The notes: generated by a model from the sequence alone, not told the origin. A stretch of DNA of 64,000 nt from Mesodorylaimus sp. YZB2_4 (GCA_030248295.1 JASANH010000938.1:372001-436000); one strand, 5' to 3'. Positions 48,601 to 62,704 are shown, counted from the first letter of the stretch. A program made the numbers and translations.

Positions 48601-51600
48601 GGACATCGACTGACTAGGATTAACTTGTCGGAGCAGACGGTGAGTGGATAGCCCGAGGCTGCTGGTTGGCTGTGCACATGTTGGAGGAAAAGTTGATGTT
48701 TCAGGATCTTAGCGATTTGTTTGGCTGCGATTTACCAGTGAGCACGTCGGACGGTCAGCAAGCGTTCGAGTGGGTGGATGGGTCATTTATAGCGGCTTTG
48801 AAGGAAGGGCAGTGGATTCTGATTGACGAGGTACGGTTCGTCTAGAAACGTAGTCAACTGTGGGAACTTATTGTGTTTGAGTGCAGATGAACTTGGCCAG
48901 CCAGTCCGTGCTGGAGGGACTGAACGCGTGCTTCGATCACAGAGGCGAAATTTACGTGCCCGAAATCGATCGATCGTTCAAGGTGGACAAAACTAGTACT
49001 CGATTTTTCGCGTGTCAGAATCCGTATAGCCAAGGAGGCAATAGGAAGGGATTGCCAAAATCCTTCTTGAATCGGTTCTCAACTGTAAGTGAACCAGTTT
49101 CAGTTTGTCTTGTACCTCGACAGTTTGAGTGAGCCTTGCAGATGTTGGTGGAAGGGCTCGGAATCGAAGATCAGGAAACGATATTAATGAATTTGTACTC
49201 GCAGATTGACGTGACTGTTTTGAAGAAAATGATCGAATTCAATGAAAAGGTGAGGGCTGTTCTAACGCTAGGTATATCAAGGAAATGATGAGATACTGTT
49301 TAGATAAACGAAGACGTATGTACTAGCAGGAAATGGGGTCAATACGGGTCGCCGTGGGAATTCAATTTGAGGGATTTGATGCGCTGGTGCGAGTTGACGG
49401 TGCGCGTCTTGAGGTAAGCTTTACCTTACGTGAGGGTGCATTTGAACTTCGTTTTAGGCTGAGCAGGATCGTAATCCAGTGGCCTTTGTGGACTTGGTTT
49501 ACGCTAGTCGATTCAGATGTTCCGAGGATAGGAAGCAGGTAAGAGAAGGTAGAAATTTGGTACAAGCAAGCTGATTTTTATATTTCAGATTCGATTACTA
49601 TGCGAAGAGACTTTTGGCGATAGTGCACGGTACGATTCGTCCTTACAATTCACTGTTACGCCTCAGTTACTTCAAGTGGGCGATGCCATTTTGCCACGCA
49701 CATCAAGTTTGTTATCAAAGACTGATGGTATAAACGATCTGATAATTTGTCGATCGATGTTGAAACCATTGCGGTGCTTGATGCATTGCGTCAGCCGACG
49801 ACAGCTGGCCATTTTGGTAAGATGGCTTGCGGCGAGTTGTTTCAAGATTTTTGCATGCTAGGGAATCGATTTCAGGTTGGAAAATCGGCAGTCGGTAAGA
49901 CATGTTTAGTGAAGACGTTGGCAGCATTGTGTGGCCAGCGATTGAGGACAATTTATATGACGTCGGATTCAGATTCGAGCGAATTGTTGGGCAGTTTCGA
50001 GCAGGTTAGTGCACCATTCTTTTCATTCAGCTCGATAGTTGGGCTGGGGGATGTTGTTTTCGAAATATCGCAAGGCAATATTTAAATGAATTCCAATTTC
50101 AGACAGTTGACGATTCTGATTTGAAGAAAATGAAGCGTGAACTTCGCAAGTGTTGTCATGGCAACAAAGTCGCACTGGCTTTGATCCGCAAGTTCGACGG
50201 GAATGGCGAGACGTTCGAGCAAGTAGAAGCCACGCTGGTCGAAGAGGGAGGCGAGTCGGGTGAGGAGTCTTGCATTGGATCCTTCTGCGTGTCGGTCATA
50301 AGAGAGCATTTCAGAGGCGGTTCATCGTCTTCGTAGCTTGAAATCGGAATGGCTTGAACGAGCGCGGAGTGGAAAAAAACTTCGGTTCAGCTGGATCGAC
50401 AGTCCACTTGTGGAAGCAGTGAAAGACGGTTGTTGGATTTTGTTGGAAAACGTGAATTACTGCAGGTAAAAGGAATTGGAATTGGTTTCGTATGGCTGTT
50501 TTGAATCTCGTATTTTTTAGTCCCGCGGTGCTGGATCGTTTGAATGCATTGCTGGAGCCGGATGGCGAGCTGACGGTCACCGAGCGTGGGTTCGTTGAAG
50601 GAAAAATACCGTCATATCGGCCGCATGAAAACTTCAGGTAATCCGTGTTTGGATGATCAGATGGCTGGGATTAGTGGTTCAAGTGACTTGATTTTAGAAT
50701 TTTTTATACGATGGATCCTGCCCATGGTTCTATTTCGAGATCGATGAGAAATAGGGGCGTTGAAATTTGCATATTGGAGGAAGAATCATGGTCACACGAT
50801 TCGGTGGATATTGTTCATGTGCTGAACACGGAGACGGGGGGTTCTGCATTGTCGAAAACGTTAGCTGAGGAATTTCGGTGCAAGAATGCGGACGGTAAGG
50901 AATACTCACGTCATGGTCTGTAATTGAAGAGGTTCTACGTAAATCTTTGGTATTCTTGCCGTGGTGTGTTGTGGTTCCTTTCACTAACTTGAAATCGAAT
51001 CTTGTAAAATTCAAATTGCTTTAGAATCCCAATTTCGAGTTCGAAATTTACTTCAAAAGGCATTTGAAATCAGCAAAGACGTGGATCGTGTGGTAATGCC
51101 GGAACAAGATCGGAAGGAAGTGTCTGTGTTCAGTCTTCTGGATGATCCTGAATTTGAAGTGAGTCGAAATAGTGGCCTACACTCCTGACACCCGTGGACT
51201 GGTACTGAACTGTTTTTTTCTCACGTAAACGCTTTAGCGCACCAAGATCGTGGCTAGGCGGCTAAGTGTAAAGAAATGAATGATACCTCGTGTTTTAGGG
51301 CCTAGTACCAATTCGATTAGCAATCACCGAGCCGACTGGGGTCGGAGTCGTCCGTGATGCCACCTATGTCATTCGATGCGTGAGAAATAGCCGAGATAAA
51401 CAACAGATACTTGCAGCATTGAAACATTTTGTGCTTCGATCAACTACAGAGGATTTGGCGATGAGAGTTACAGTGATCAGCTGGATGATCGGTAAGATTT
51501 TCGTGGGCGTTGGTCAACGAAGTTACGCGTGGTTGTTTTAGAGAAAGGATTTCTTGCAAACACTCATTTTGAACAAATTTGGACCCGTTTGGATAAGAAA

Positions 51601-54600
51601 CGAATCTTTGCCGGTCGAGAGGATTCTAGTCTCGCTGATTGTCGATGGAATTGGGAATTGGATCAGATTTTGATGGGATATAAAAACTTACCAGAAGACG
51701 TTGATGCCGTATTGAACAAGTAATGGGCGGAACGCCTTTTAAAAACTCCATATAATGGCTTGCCATTTTAGGCATTTTTTCCGCATCAACGTGAATTGGA
51801 TGGTGAATGAAAATGTCTGCGTGGCTGCGTCCAAGTCCGTTTACGGCTTGGGACGTGGGATGATCGAAGGTAGTGTCACGGGTTTTCGGTTTTTACTAGG
51901 TGCTGATTAGTGCACTTTTCTAGGAAGCGTACGCGAAGATGTGCCCCAGCCCGTTGTGCAAGTGGCGGTAGTTTTGGAGAATTTGGTCAAGTTTTGCGAC
52001 GGACTGGCGGACGATTTGAGGTTGATTTGCCGGTTGGGCGACGAGGTGAGCATACTTTGCTTTTAAGCGTGGAATTGAGGTAGTGAGGTTGCTTGTTAGG
52101 TTCTGCCAGTACTGTTACGGCTGCAAGCATTCGCGAGGTTGGCCTGCGATGGTCGGATGGACCTTGCGTTGGACGTTGACAGAATTCGGCTTTACTGGAT
52201 TTGGCTGTTTGAAGTTCTGCGTGTCGTCTTGGATCGCCCAGGGTAAGGTGGAAGGCGGTTATGGGAGTTGTGGTTTTGAACCATACGTTTGTTTTAGAGA
52301 TGCTCAGAAATCACCATTGATTCAAATATGCGACTCGTTGAATCAGTATTGGGCGTCTGAAAAAGTTGCTTGGAAGATCTACACGTCCGTTCGAAGTCAC
52401 TTGACTGGCACAGATTACGTGTCGCAGACGGAAGCTGAGGTTGTGGCTAAAGCTTTTCTTGGTCGACTCGTTGTCTCGTTGAGCGCCGCTTTGACCAAAG
52501 CAATCACCTGCGATCGAGGTCCGTATGAACTGGAATGTCGTACCTTGGGGCGATCGCTGGTGGAAATCGCGGTGTCGGCTGATCCCACGCGAATGGACTC
52601 GGCGGAAGAACAGATCGGCCAGTTGAACTGCCAACTGTGCGATGATACGGGCGTGTTCTCGAGGCGAGATGTTTTGATGCGGAAGTTGTCCGTCCTGTCT
52701 CATCTGCAGGGAGTGAATGCATCGATGACTGGTTGTCGTTCGTTGCTACCATTCCACGCCTTGTTCGACCAGGAGTCCAGTGGTTGTGAGAAACCTTTGG
52801 TCGAGCTATTGCGTATTTTGGAGCATTGTTTGATGCCGATTAAAAACGATGGCTTGGCGCAGTGGTTGGGAGAAATCGAATCGATGGAGTTGAAGGTAAG
52901 AAGCTAGACTGCTGTTGAGGTGTATGTTCGACTCACCTTCGTTCCAGGCCGGTCATCTTGCGTCGTTGCCTATGGAAACCAGCGTCATTACGGAATTCTT
53001 GAAGTCGAATATTCGGCACGGCTGTATTCAAACGTCCATATCACGCGTGCCTCGTTTCTTGGCCGAAGTGGACAATTTCTCAACTTACTTGTGGCGTTTG
53101 GGATGGTTCGTTGGAGGAATGGGCGAACGTATAAAGTATGCTCCGCGTGGATTTTGTTGTAGCGATAAATTTTGTGGTTGATTGCGACTGCATTTCAGAG
53201 ACAAGCTGATTCCGTTGATGTCTGCGATCTGCGGGGATTTGAAACTAGCGATGAAAGTGTTTTCGGATGTTCGCCAAGTGACGGATTTAAACGAAGTTCT
53301 TGAAAACTTGAAAATTTCTGGTTCTATGGAATCGGCCGTGTTCTATGAAAAGTGCGTGGATGTGGGGTTGGTCATTTGCTCGCTGTCAGCCCCGCCCCCT
53401 AATTGCATCGATCCGGTCGTGAAAGAGAGAACGAAAGTAGAATGGCTTCGCGAGCAGGTATGTGCAGTTGATCTTGAGGTGGTGCAAACGGAATTTGTTG
53501 AAGCTGTGTTTTCTACTGTAGTTGCGTTACGTCGATGCGGAATTGGAATGCCTGAACGGACGATACGAGTTGTTGACTGGACGGCCTCTGATCGCCGACG
53601 GGCAGGCTGTGCTGGAGTTTGTGCATCCGTATGTGACGGGGCTGCTGGAAGAAAGGAAAAGAATCGTTGACGTGCTGGCACTCTTGGGTGAAGAAAGAAG
53701 ACTTTATCGACCGAGGATCTCTCAGGTATGGTGCCTACGACTGGTTTCCTAATGCTGCGTTAATTTTGTATTCGTTTAGTTCGAGACGATCGGCCGCAAA
53801 TTTCGCGAGTTTGTGGAAGATACGCGCGAGATTGTGGCTTCGTTTCGGCATGGCGTACGTGAATGCAGTGGCCTGAGCGAACAGAAAGCGTGTTTGGCCA
53901 AGATGCAAAACTGGCTTCGTTCGTGCGAGTCTTTTCAACGCGACCTGATCCAATCACATTCAGCGTACACTGACGTCATCTTGCCTTTCTCGGTCGGATT
54001 ATATTTGCTGCAGTTCGCGGTCAGTCAATGGTCGGCGATGATGTGGAAATCGATAGCCAGGAGGAAGATGCATGGAACTTCAGCGGTATGGAAAACTGAG
54101 GCGATCCTAGCGGGGTCGGAGATTTGTCTTTGTTTTCAGGTGGCGGACGTGGTGCAGTCGTTGTTCTCTCTTTCGCCTCCATCCGTGTCGTCAAGGGTCT
54201 TGGACGAATTGCCACTGAAGGAATCGCTCTGGTGAGTACGTCTGGCGGGACGACGCATCGCATAGGCTAAATGCTCTGTGATTTTAGTTTCGCGGAATTC
54301 ACGTTCCGTCATCTTCGCGACAATGGCCGAAAGGAAAAGATTGTGAGCGACGTGTTTGGTAGACTATTGAACGATTGGAATGAGCGGGAAGAGGAAAAAC
54401 GGGTGAAGCAAGACGAGTCGACTTACGAGTACAAACCGAAAGCGCCACTGGAGGTGGAAAAGCAAGAAGAGTTGGGCGTGAGCACCTTGTTTCCCATGCC
54501 AGCCATAGACGACGATGGAGAAATGTTGGTAGACGATCAGACGAAAACAATAGCCAGCCACGACCAGGCCTGGTTTGTGCGAGCGGCGCGGTTGGTTTTG

Positions 54601-57600
54601 AACAAGTTCGAACGTTCTTCGATTTTGGACGACGATTGGCCATTATTCGAATCGTGCTTGAATATTGGAGAAAAATTTCCAATAATTTCGTTGGAGCTGG
54701 ACGAAACTGCGACTTTACCATCTCATCTGGTTGCGTTGAGGCAAGTTTCCAAGTGGCTTTTCGAAAAGGACGCAGCTGGAAAGAAGACGATCAATGTGTA
54801 CAAGAATTGGAGTGTGGATGAATCGACGAAATTCCAGAAATTGGTGACGCGCTTGATCGAAGGAGCAAAGAAGTTGCTTGAAGAATGGCCCGATAATGAG
54901 GCGCTGATTCTGCTGTGCGATCGTGGTAGTGCCGCATTGAATCACTCGGCTACGTCGACCGTCATGTCGCTGGCGGTTTTCCTGGAGCGGCTATTAGGTG
55001 AGGTTGACGAGGGGGAGGGGGTCACCGCGAACATGTTTCTTCCCGAGGGGCATATATTCGAGATGAGATAATCGAGTACATTAACAGAAGTGAATGCTGG
55101 TTTTTACAGTGGACGCAGAGCAATGGGAGAAAGTGGCTGCGAAGCATGTAAAGCTGGAATCGTATCTTCACCCGCTGCGATCCCTGCTTTTGGATTGGAG
55201 GAAAATGGAGTTGACATCGTGGGAGCGACTGCTCGATGATGCCGAAGCGGAGTTCGAAGACAATGGCATCGTGTCGGTCTTGCAATTCGGTGTGGTGTGG
55301 AAGGCGTGGATTGATGGGGTGAGTTGCTTGGTTGCCTTTCTCTGAGGGCACTGCATTGGCTTTGTCTCATATTTCAGCAAGTATCGGACGAGGACATTTT
55401 GAAATCGAGCGGTCAGTTGCTAGATGCCAGTCCAGTTGGTGAATTCGAAACTAGGGCTCGCATGGGGGCATCTCTGATCGACTTGTATTGTTCGAGTGGT
55501 TGTTTCGATGAAACCAAGACCCAGGTCGCTTTGAAGATGAGGAATGTGTTTCGTTATTACGCCGAGTATGTTACCACCATTCACAGCTATGCCAAGAAAC
55601 AGAGAGATCCGATCGAGAAGGAACTGAAGGTATGCTTGCTCGAACGCTTGGCGAGTCGATGATTCAAATGTGTTTTATTGCAGGAGTTTCTGAAAATCGC
55701 CAAGTTTCAAGATCTGAATATATGGAGTATCAGGAAATCGTCGGCTGATGCGCATCGAAAGCTGTTTAAATTAGTCAGACAGTATAAGGTAAGGTCTGCT
55801 AGGCGATCGGCTACGATGCGCTCACAATGTTTTTTTAAGGAAATCCTGGGTTCTGCCGCCGTGGCGCAGCTTGAAACACTTGCAGCCGTGCTTGTGGATA
55901 CGGTACAAGCAGAAACGCCAATCGGTGGATCGATCAAAACGTTTTCGAGCGTCGAATCGTCAGAAGCGTCTTTGGAAATTTTGACCAAGGCGTCGTCATA
56001 TTTTGATCGCCTATCCGTACTTCATGCGCAAATAGTCAGCGAAGGAGAAGAAAGTGCAAAATCAATTTTCGAAGCGATGGGTGATCTTCGCGAAGCTGCC
56101 GAAGAAACAGCCGCAACCATATCGATGCCAGTACCGTATACTGGGACGGACGAAGAAAAAACGAAATTATTCAAGAGGACATTGCAAATTCGACAAAAAG
56201 CGATGGCTAATTTTTTCAATTCCTTACGCGACGTGGGATTTTCGTATCGAAAAGGAGCGGCGTTGGACGAAAAGCAGTTGGCCGATAGTTGTTTCATGTT
56301 GCCTTGGGCGGACGGTGGATGCCACTCGAGGTGGTCGGAGGTTTTCCGAGCGACTGAGAAATCCTATTGGGCTTCCTTATCAAGAAAATCCTCTTTCGAT
56401 GGTGCTCGAGCGAAACCGCATGAACAAATCGAAACTCAAACGGCTACGCGGTGCTTTGGTTTCACTCAACATTTGACATCATTGTTGGTCCATGCTCAAA
56501 AAATGATTTTGGATGGCTCGAGGTCACTGCAAGACCTCGTGCCTGTTTGTAGAGCTGTGAAAGCTCTTCAAACGGATTTGGATAGCGGATGCGGTTTGGT
56601 GGATCAGCAGATCGGGCTGGAAGTGATTGCGGGGTTGGAGAAGTGTTTGATGGAAGTGTCAGTGGATGTCGAGAACACCGAAAAGATCTGGAAGTGCTGT
56701 CCGAACGAAGCAAGCATGCATTTGTGGGAAATTTCGGATAAAGTAGTCGAGGCTACGCCGAGATTATGCTCGTTGAATTCGGAAAGCGAGGAATATTTAA
56801 AGGTGATGGCTGTTTTGGGTGGTCTCAAGGCATCAGTAGCAAAGGCGGATGTGGAATTTCGGGACCTACAAGCACAAGCTCGAGATAACTTTGGATTCTT
56901 GTCGAGGTGAGGTCGGAGAAAATTGTGTCCGTTGGTGATAGTGCGTCATTCGTTTTGGTTTCAGATCGCACTTAGCCAATTTGACGGTCATAATTGACGC
57001 GTTATTGGCAATGGTAGCACCGATCGACAATTTACTCGAGTCTTGTACAACGAGCAGTAGCGATAAGAATTTCCTCAGCAATGATTTGATGAAAGCCAAG
57101 TGCAGTTTGGAGCAGCTTTTGGCTGTGCAGGAAAGCGCGCGATTGAGCCGCGAGTCTTTGGAAGCCAGTCCCGATGATGCGCAGAAGATGTTCGAGGCGG
57201 CGGAGGCGGTGGTGAAAAAAGTCATGCTGGCGACTCAAGCCACGTATCAAGCGGTGATAGCGGGGAAGAGCCAGAAGGAGACGACAGCTGACAATTGGAG
57301 GAGAATGGCAGTTTTGGTGATGTTTGAAAAGAACGATGAGGTAAGAGTTTATGCTGTGTTTTGAGCTTGAGTGACGTGTTCTGTTTTGCAGATCAGGATG
57401 GCCACTATCGAGTTCGTGAATCGTACGTTGAAGTGTGAGCGTGTTGAAGGGATCGGGAATGTCGTCGCTATTGTCAGGGCGTTTATGGAAGGGCACCTGA
57501 ATACGGCTAGCGAACATTACTGCAGCCTTCTATCGTCGACCGCATGGCTGCACAGATGTTACTCGGTTACGGTAGACTGCTGGACGAAGATTATGAAATC

Positions 57601-60600
57601 GGTGAGTGATTATGGAATGCATTTAGGCTACTGCTGGGGTGGATGGGAGATAAGAGAGTGGGTAGAGTGGTAATGCTTGAGTGTCTCTTCAGGGCTATCT
57701 CGAACCAGTGCCAGTTATACAACAAGGCGGACATGGCGAAGGGGATCACACGCAATTTCAAGATATTCAAAATGGAGGTTTGGGTGATGGAGAGGGCTTG
57801 AATGACGTTTCTGATCAGATAACTGACGCGGGCCAAATCGAAGGACTCAAAAATGAATCTCAAGCTGCTGAAGAGGAGAAAGAACAACGGAAAATGGACG
57901 ACGTGGACAAACCTATCGAAATGGACGACGACTTCGAGGCCCCTATGGAAGATATACAGCAAGAAGAAGGTACGTGGGCAAGTTACTACTTGTTGCTTGG
58001 TGCATTACGCACGTTTTGCAGGCACATCAGATAAGGAAGAAGAAGATAATGAAGAAGAGCCAGAAATGGATTGGAAATCGGGCGAGGCGGAGGAGCCGCA
58101 AGAAGAACAATTAGATCCTGGTTTGTGGGAACCCCCGACCGATGAGAAAGTGGAACAACCGCCTTTGGACGATGAGACAAAAGGAGCGGAAAAACTGGAA
58201 GAGACGTTAGCTGCCAAAGACGACCGATTACGCGACGAACGTGAGTCAGAAAATGTCGATCAGAAGGCGAACGAAGAAGCGGCAGGACCAGAAAATGATG
58301 AAGTAGAGAATGAAGAATTCGATTTGGAGAATGTCAATTTGGATGACAAGGACGAGGAAGACGAAGAAGGGCAGGAAGAAGACGACGGTCAAAAGAGCGA
58401 TGTAGAAGGCGAAGATAAATTGAAGGAAGACACCGCAGGCCCTGATGAAAAGACCGAAACTCTCGACGATGAAGAAATTTCAGATCAGAGGCAGGACGAC
58501 AAAAATCAAGCCGCGGAGAAAACTATTAGTTCGAGCGGGGCTAATAATAAGTCGAAGCAGGACGGGGAGATTTGTGAAACAGAAGAAACTGAAACTAAGG
58601 AGAACGAAGTCGTGGATTTTGATATAGAGAGGATGAAGGAGGAAGATGTATCAAAGTCAGGGCGACCGGATAGAAACGACGCGGATTCGGCGAAGGCGGA
58701 CGATCAATTGGGTGAAATTATCAGGAAAAAAGATGAGAAAATCGGGAAACGAACATCGCCGGATGTTGTGGAGAAAAATTCTGCGAAGCGTCAAAAACTG
58801 TCCGATGATCAGAAGACTATGGGGACGCAGGACGACCCAGTAAGACAACGCGCGGAGATCGAGCAGGCGGACGATGAGACGAATAACCAAGAACCGATGG
58901 ACGAATCGGACCAAGTGTTTTCGCATCGTCAGAACGTCGGAGCCGAGGGTGTGCAAGTGGTCGATTCTGCTAGCGTGGAAACGGCCTTGAAACAGTCTTT
59001 AAATATTCGGCGATCGTTGATGATGGCCGAAGAGGAGAAGAGCAAGAAGATGGATAAAACGATGGAAAAAGATGAAACATCCCGGGATGAGCAGGAAAAA
59101 AATAGTGATCAGATGGACGTCGGCGACAAGGAGAAGATGGAGGAATCGGTCGAGAGTGATGAGATGACCGAGAAGCGAGACGAGGCATCGACTATTCACA
59201 CGGTCATGGATTTCTATAGCCATGTAAGACCTTCGACTTACCTATTTGGTCTTGTTGCATGGTTTCGTGTTTCAGGCGTCCAGCTTTAACTTTGACGAAT
59301 TGCTCAAGCGAGCTATTGACCGCGAGGGCGCGTGTAAGAGCGTGGCCGTGACCGAGGATACCAAGTCCATGTGGTACAAATATGTCGCTGTCACTGAACG
59401 CTTGGCTTTAGAATTGACTGAGAATCTGCGTTTGGTTTTGGAGTCGACGGTGGCTTCGAAATTGCAGTAAGTTGGGTTGAAATGGGTTGTAGGAGTGAGA
59501 GCAGGAGGACTGTACTATATGTGCAGATTGAGGGGGGGGGCGACAGTGAAGTGACCGTCTCCATTATTTCTCGCTGGGAAGCCTGTTGGGATAGCTTATG
59601 TCCAAGTCAGTGATCCCGACTGTTGGTTTTAGGGGTGATTATCGAAGCGGAAAGCGCTTGAATATCCGGAAATTGATTCCTTATATCGCCAGCCAGTTCA
59701 GGAAGAACAAGATCTGGCTTCGAAGAACCAAAAAGGCCAAACGCGACTACCAGATTTTGTTGGCGATCGATGATTCGTCCAGTATGAAGGACAATATGTC
59801 CATGGATGTGAGTATGCCTCTCCTAGAACTTTTTGATTGCTTCAGTGTGTGTGTCCTCTGATTTCAGCTGGCATTCGAATCGTTGGCAATGTTGAGCACG
59901 GCGCTACGACATTTAGAAGTTGGTCGATTGGGGGTGTGCAAATTTGGTGATGCACCAGAATTATTGCACTCGTTGGATGCTCAGTTTGTTGAATCTTCGG
60001 GCGCGTCAGTCATGAGTCAGTTAAAGTTCGAACAGAACAAAACGAACGTGGCAGCGGTAGGTGCCGATGGAAAAATTGTTGTGGGAATGCCACAAGTTGT
60101 CCACACTGCTATGCCCTCGAAACTCTGACGCCTAAGCTGTGGGACTCCCAGAAAGGAATTGACTGTAGAGTGTGATTCAGGGTACTCCCTCCTGCCTCCG
60201 GCCAAGTATCACCAGATCGACAATAGCTCCGCAGGGCCTAAGATGCAAGGATGCAGGGATATGAAAATTGCAGTCCAATTACGCTAATGTTCTTACTGAC
60301 CATCATCAGCTCGCCATTGGTTCCTCAGGGCCTTAGATGGGGGGAGGGGTTCGGGGATGGACATCGCATTGTAACTACGCAAATGTTCCTGCTAGCTGTG
60401 AAGTAGATCTACTAAAACGCAAGGTTCCTATCCTAATCAAGTGTGCTTTCTTGCAGCTGCTGGAATACGTCAGTGCCTATTTCGCGCAAGAAGCCAGCAC
60501 GAGTGCATCCAAAAGCGGGGATGGCCTGCCTGCTCAGCTACTTTTGATCGTGTCTGACGGACGAGGCATTTTCGCTGAAGGTGTCGAGCGGGTCAAGGCG

Positions 60601-60902
60601 GCAGTGCAGCAAACATTGAAGATGAACATATTCACAGTGTTCGTCATATTGGACAATCCTGCGGTCAAGGTGAGCGTGCTGATGTGCAATGTGAGATGTG
60701 GTTTGGACGTTCTTTGTTTCAGCATTCGATTTTGGACATCAAGACCCTGTCGTCGACGGCGGAAGGACGAGCCGAGATTCGCCCATATTTGGAAACGTTT
60801 CCCTTCCCGTTCTATATTGTCCTTCGGCAAGTGACCGCCTTGCCGGCCATCATGGGTGATGCCCTGAGGCAGTGGTTTGAAGTTGTTGTTTCACAGCCTT
60901 AA
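42604..60902 (+). CDS. MDN1: Midasin, AAA-ATPase of 60S ribosome assembly
   Basis: Sixty-six exons over 18.3 kb encode about 4603 residues (human 5596). Six AAA modules are visible by Walker A: GPVGCGKS (~65), GETGCGKT (~373), GETSVGKT (~777), GETGCGKT (~1075), GSPGVGKT (~1420), GKSAVGKT (~1733). Walker B of AAA6 is degenerate (WILLENVN), as in the family. A helical linker follows, then a long Asp/Glu-rich region (~3795-4290) and a C-terminal VWA domain with MIDAS motif LAIDDSSSM (~4396) and SDGRG. Midasin pulls assembly factors (Rsa4, Ytm1 types) off nuclear pre-60S particles. Longer exons: 52298-52895, 54288-54997, 55840-56906, 58022-59223. The last two are 60457-60669 and 60723-60902. The human N-terminal ~300 residues are missing; a 5' exon may be unfound. 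The exon 33 donor needs care (see findings). Confidence 0.95.
60208..60405 (+). repeat. Diverged tandem duplication in midasin intron 64
   Basis: The 400-base intron contains two units of about 100 bases that share, in order, CAGGGCCTAAGATG / CAGGGCCTTAGATG, a GCAGTCCAATTACGC / GCATTGTAACTACGC block and AATGTTCYTRCT. Similarity is moderate. Neighbouring introns are about 50 bases. Confidence 0.5.
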
Positions 60903-60982
60903 AATGGGACTGGTGCTCTGATACTGGTTTTGTTTCGGCAGTTTTGAAACGTTGAGATTTTATGGATCGTTGACAAAGTTGA

Positions 60983-60988
60983 AATAAA
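60983..60988 (+). terminator. Polyadenylation signal AATAAA of midasin
   Basis: Canonical AATAAA 80 bases after the midasin stop codon and about 100 bases before the RCE1 start. Confidence 0.6.
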
Positions 60989-61089
60989 TTTGATACTTGA
61001 AAGCTAGTGTGCAAATTGGACTGTGTCAAGGATCACGATGTACTGTTGATGGGATGATGGGAGGAGGTGACTGGGGACTGTGATTTAGG

Positions 61090-62704
61090 ATGGTCTCTTG
61101 CCTCTTGCCGATCATCGCCAGCTCGTCGATAGCTGTGGTTTTCGTGGGGACCATCAGATTGGTTAGTTGGAATGATAAGAACAGGTGAGGACTGGAGATG
61201 GTGGTGAGATGATGGTGAGACTGGCTTCTCTTTTAGGGATGAAACCAAAACGATATTGAAGCGGGCGTGTGGGGGTGGACTGGCTTGTTTGTACGGACTT
61301 TGTTTGGCGGCGGTGTGGAAATTGCCGGTGAGCGTGCGACTTGGACGAGATGTCGGTGTATTTCTGGCATGGTCTGTTACAGGGTCTCACCTTGGCGAGT
61401 CAATTAGGGTTTAAGTGGGACGGCTTGGTATCAGCTGCGTGGATACCCTTGGTGCTAACTGTGGTAAGTGTGATGTGACCAACTCAATTTTCTAATTGCT
61501 CTATAGCAACGGGTTCGATTAGCTTTCCTATCGAGCACACGAGAGCACAAGCCTTGCGGGGCTGAACTGCTTTTCAGAATCGACACACAGTTGAGAATGT
61601 GAGGCTTCTTTACAAATCTTGATCTCTCTGTAACGTTAGATCTCGATGAGCCAGAATTTCTCCAGTGCGATGCCAGTCCTGGGAATATCAGATGTGCTAC
61701 GTCTCGGTGGAGGGAAAACCCAGGGCGTCCCCATCAGCCCAGGCTCCCAACTTGTTCCTTGGATGAAACGTCACAATTGAGTCCCGCACGATCAGCTAGG
61801 GTAGCTTTCCAGGCCAGTACTTACAGAATATTCCATTTTAGATTCTCTTTCTCGGCCCCTTGGCTTTGCAATTGATTGATGGCACGGCGTCGGCATTTGC
61901 AAGTGTGTTCCGTCCTAGTTCACTGCGGACTGAGCTGACGTAGCCTCCGATTTTAGCCGTTCAGTTTTGGAAGATGTGCTTCACGGACGCGAGGTGGTAT
62001 CGAAATTTGATTCTGGTGAGCTTCACTGAGGGGGGACCAGACGGTGGTGGATTGTGCTCCTGCCGTCCTGGGTTTCATCTGCTTTGGAGGAACTCGCGAG
62101 ACGAAGTGAAGATAGTTAGTCACAGGTCGCTTTTATATTCTAGGCACCTGTTACTGAAGAACTAGCTTTCCAAGCCTGCGCACTGCCCCTGCTGCTGCAC
62201 TGCTTCTCTCCCACTGTGGTGTATTTCGTGGGCCCGATCTCGTTCTCGTTGGCTCACCTGCACCACGTACCCGATTTGATGCGCAAGGGGAACACATTCA
62301 CCGAGGCGTTGATGAAATGCGGTAAGGACTAGCCTTCTCGTGCCCGACAGACCTTATCCCTAGTCTGGTGATTTTAGTCTTTCAAGCAGCTTACACTTAT
62401 GTTTTTGGCGTGTATTCTTCATTTATTTTCATCAGAACAGGTAATGTTTTCTGCCAACTAGCTTTTTCTATAATTATTATCTCCCATTTCAGGTCACATT
62501 CTAGCCCCGATATTATGCCACTCGTTTTGCAATCACATGGGATTCCCGAACTTCGAAGAACTGTTCGAGTACGAAGGTTGGAGAAGGCACGTGCTGTGGA
62601 TCGCGTTCGGAACCGGTGCAGTATTTTGGTGTGTCCTTTTGTTACCCCTAACCGAGCCAGCACTGTATGGTGCAAGTCAGTTTCTGAGTTTTGTAAACGT
62701 TTAG
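61090..62704 (+). CDS. RCE1: CAAX prenyl protease 2 (RCE1) with altered EExxxR motif
   Basis: Eight exons, 61090-61184, 61237-61327, 61383-61463, 61842-61902, 61957-62015, 62144-62321, 62378-62440, 62493-62704, give 279 residues (human 329). This ER-membrane protease removes the last three residues of prenylated CAAX proteins such as Ras. Multiple hydrophobic helices are present. Motif 1 reads APVTEELAFQA (Glu134, Glu135), with Gln139 where EExxxR enzymes have Arg. Motif 2 is SFSLAHLHH (His167), motif 3 is LCHSFCNHMG (His219, Asn223). The core residues shown to matter in Rce1 (first Glu, both His, Asn) are kept. It starts 188 bases after midasin on the same strand and ends 102 bases from POLR3A, which converges. 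Confidence 0.9.
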
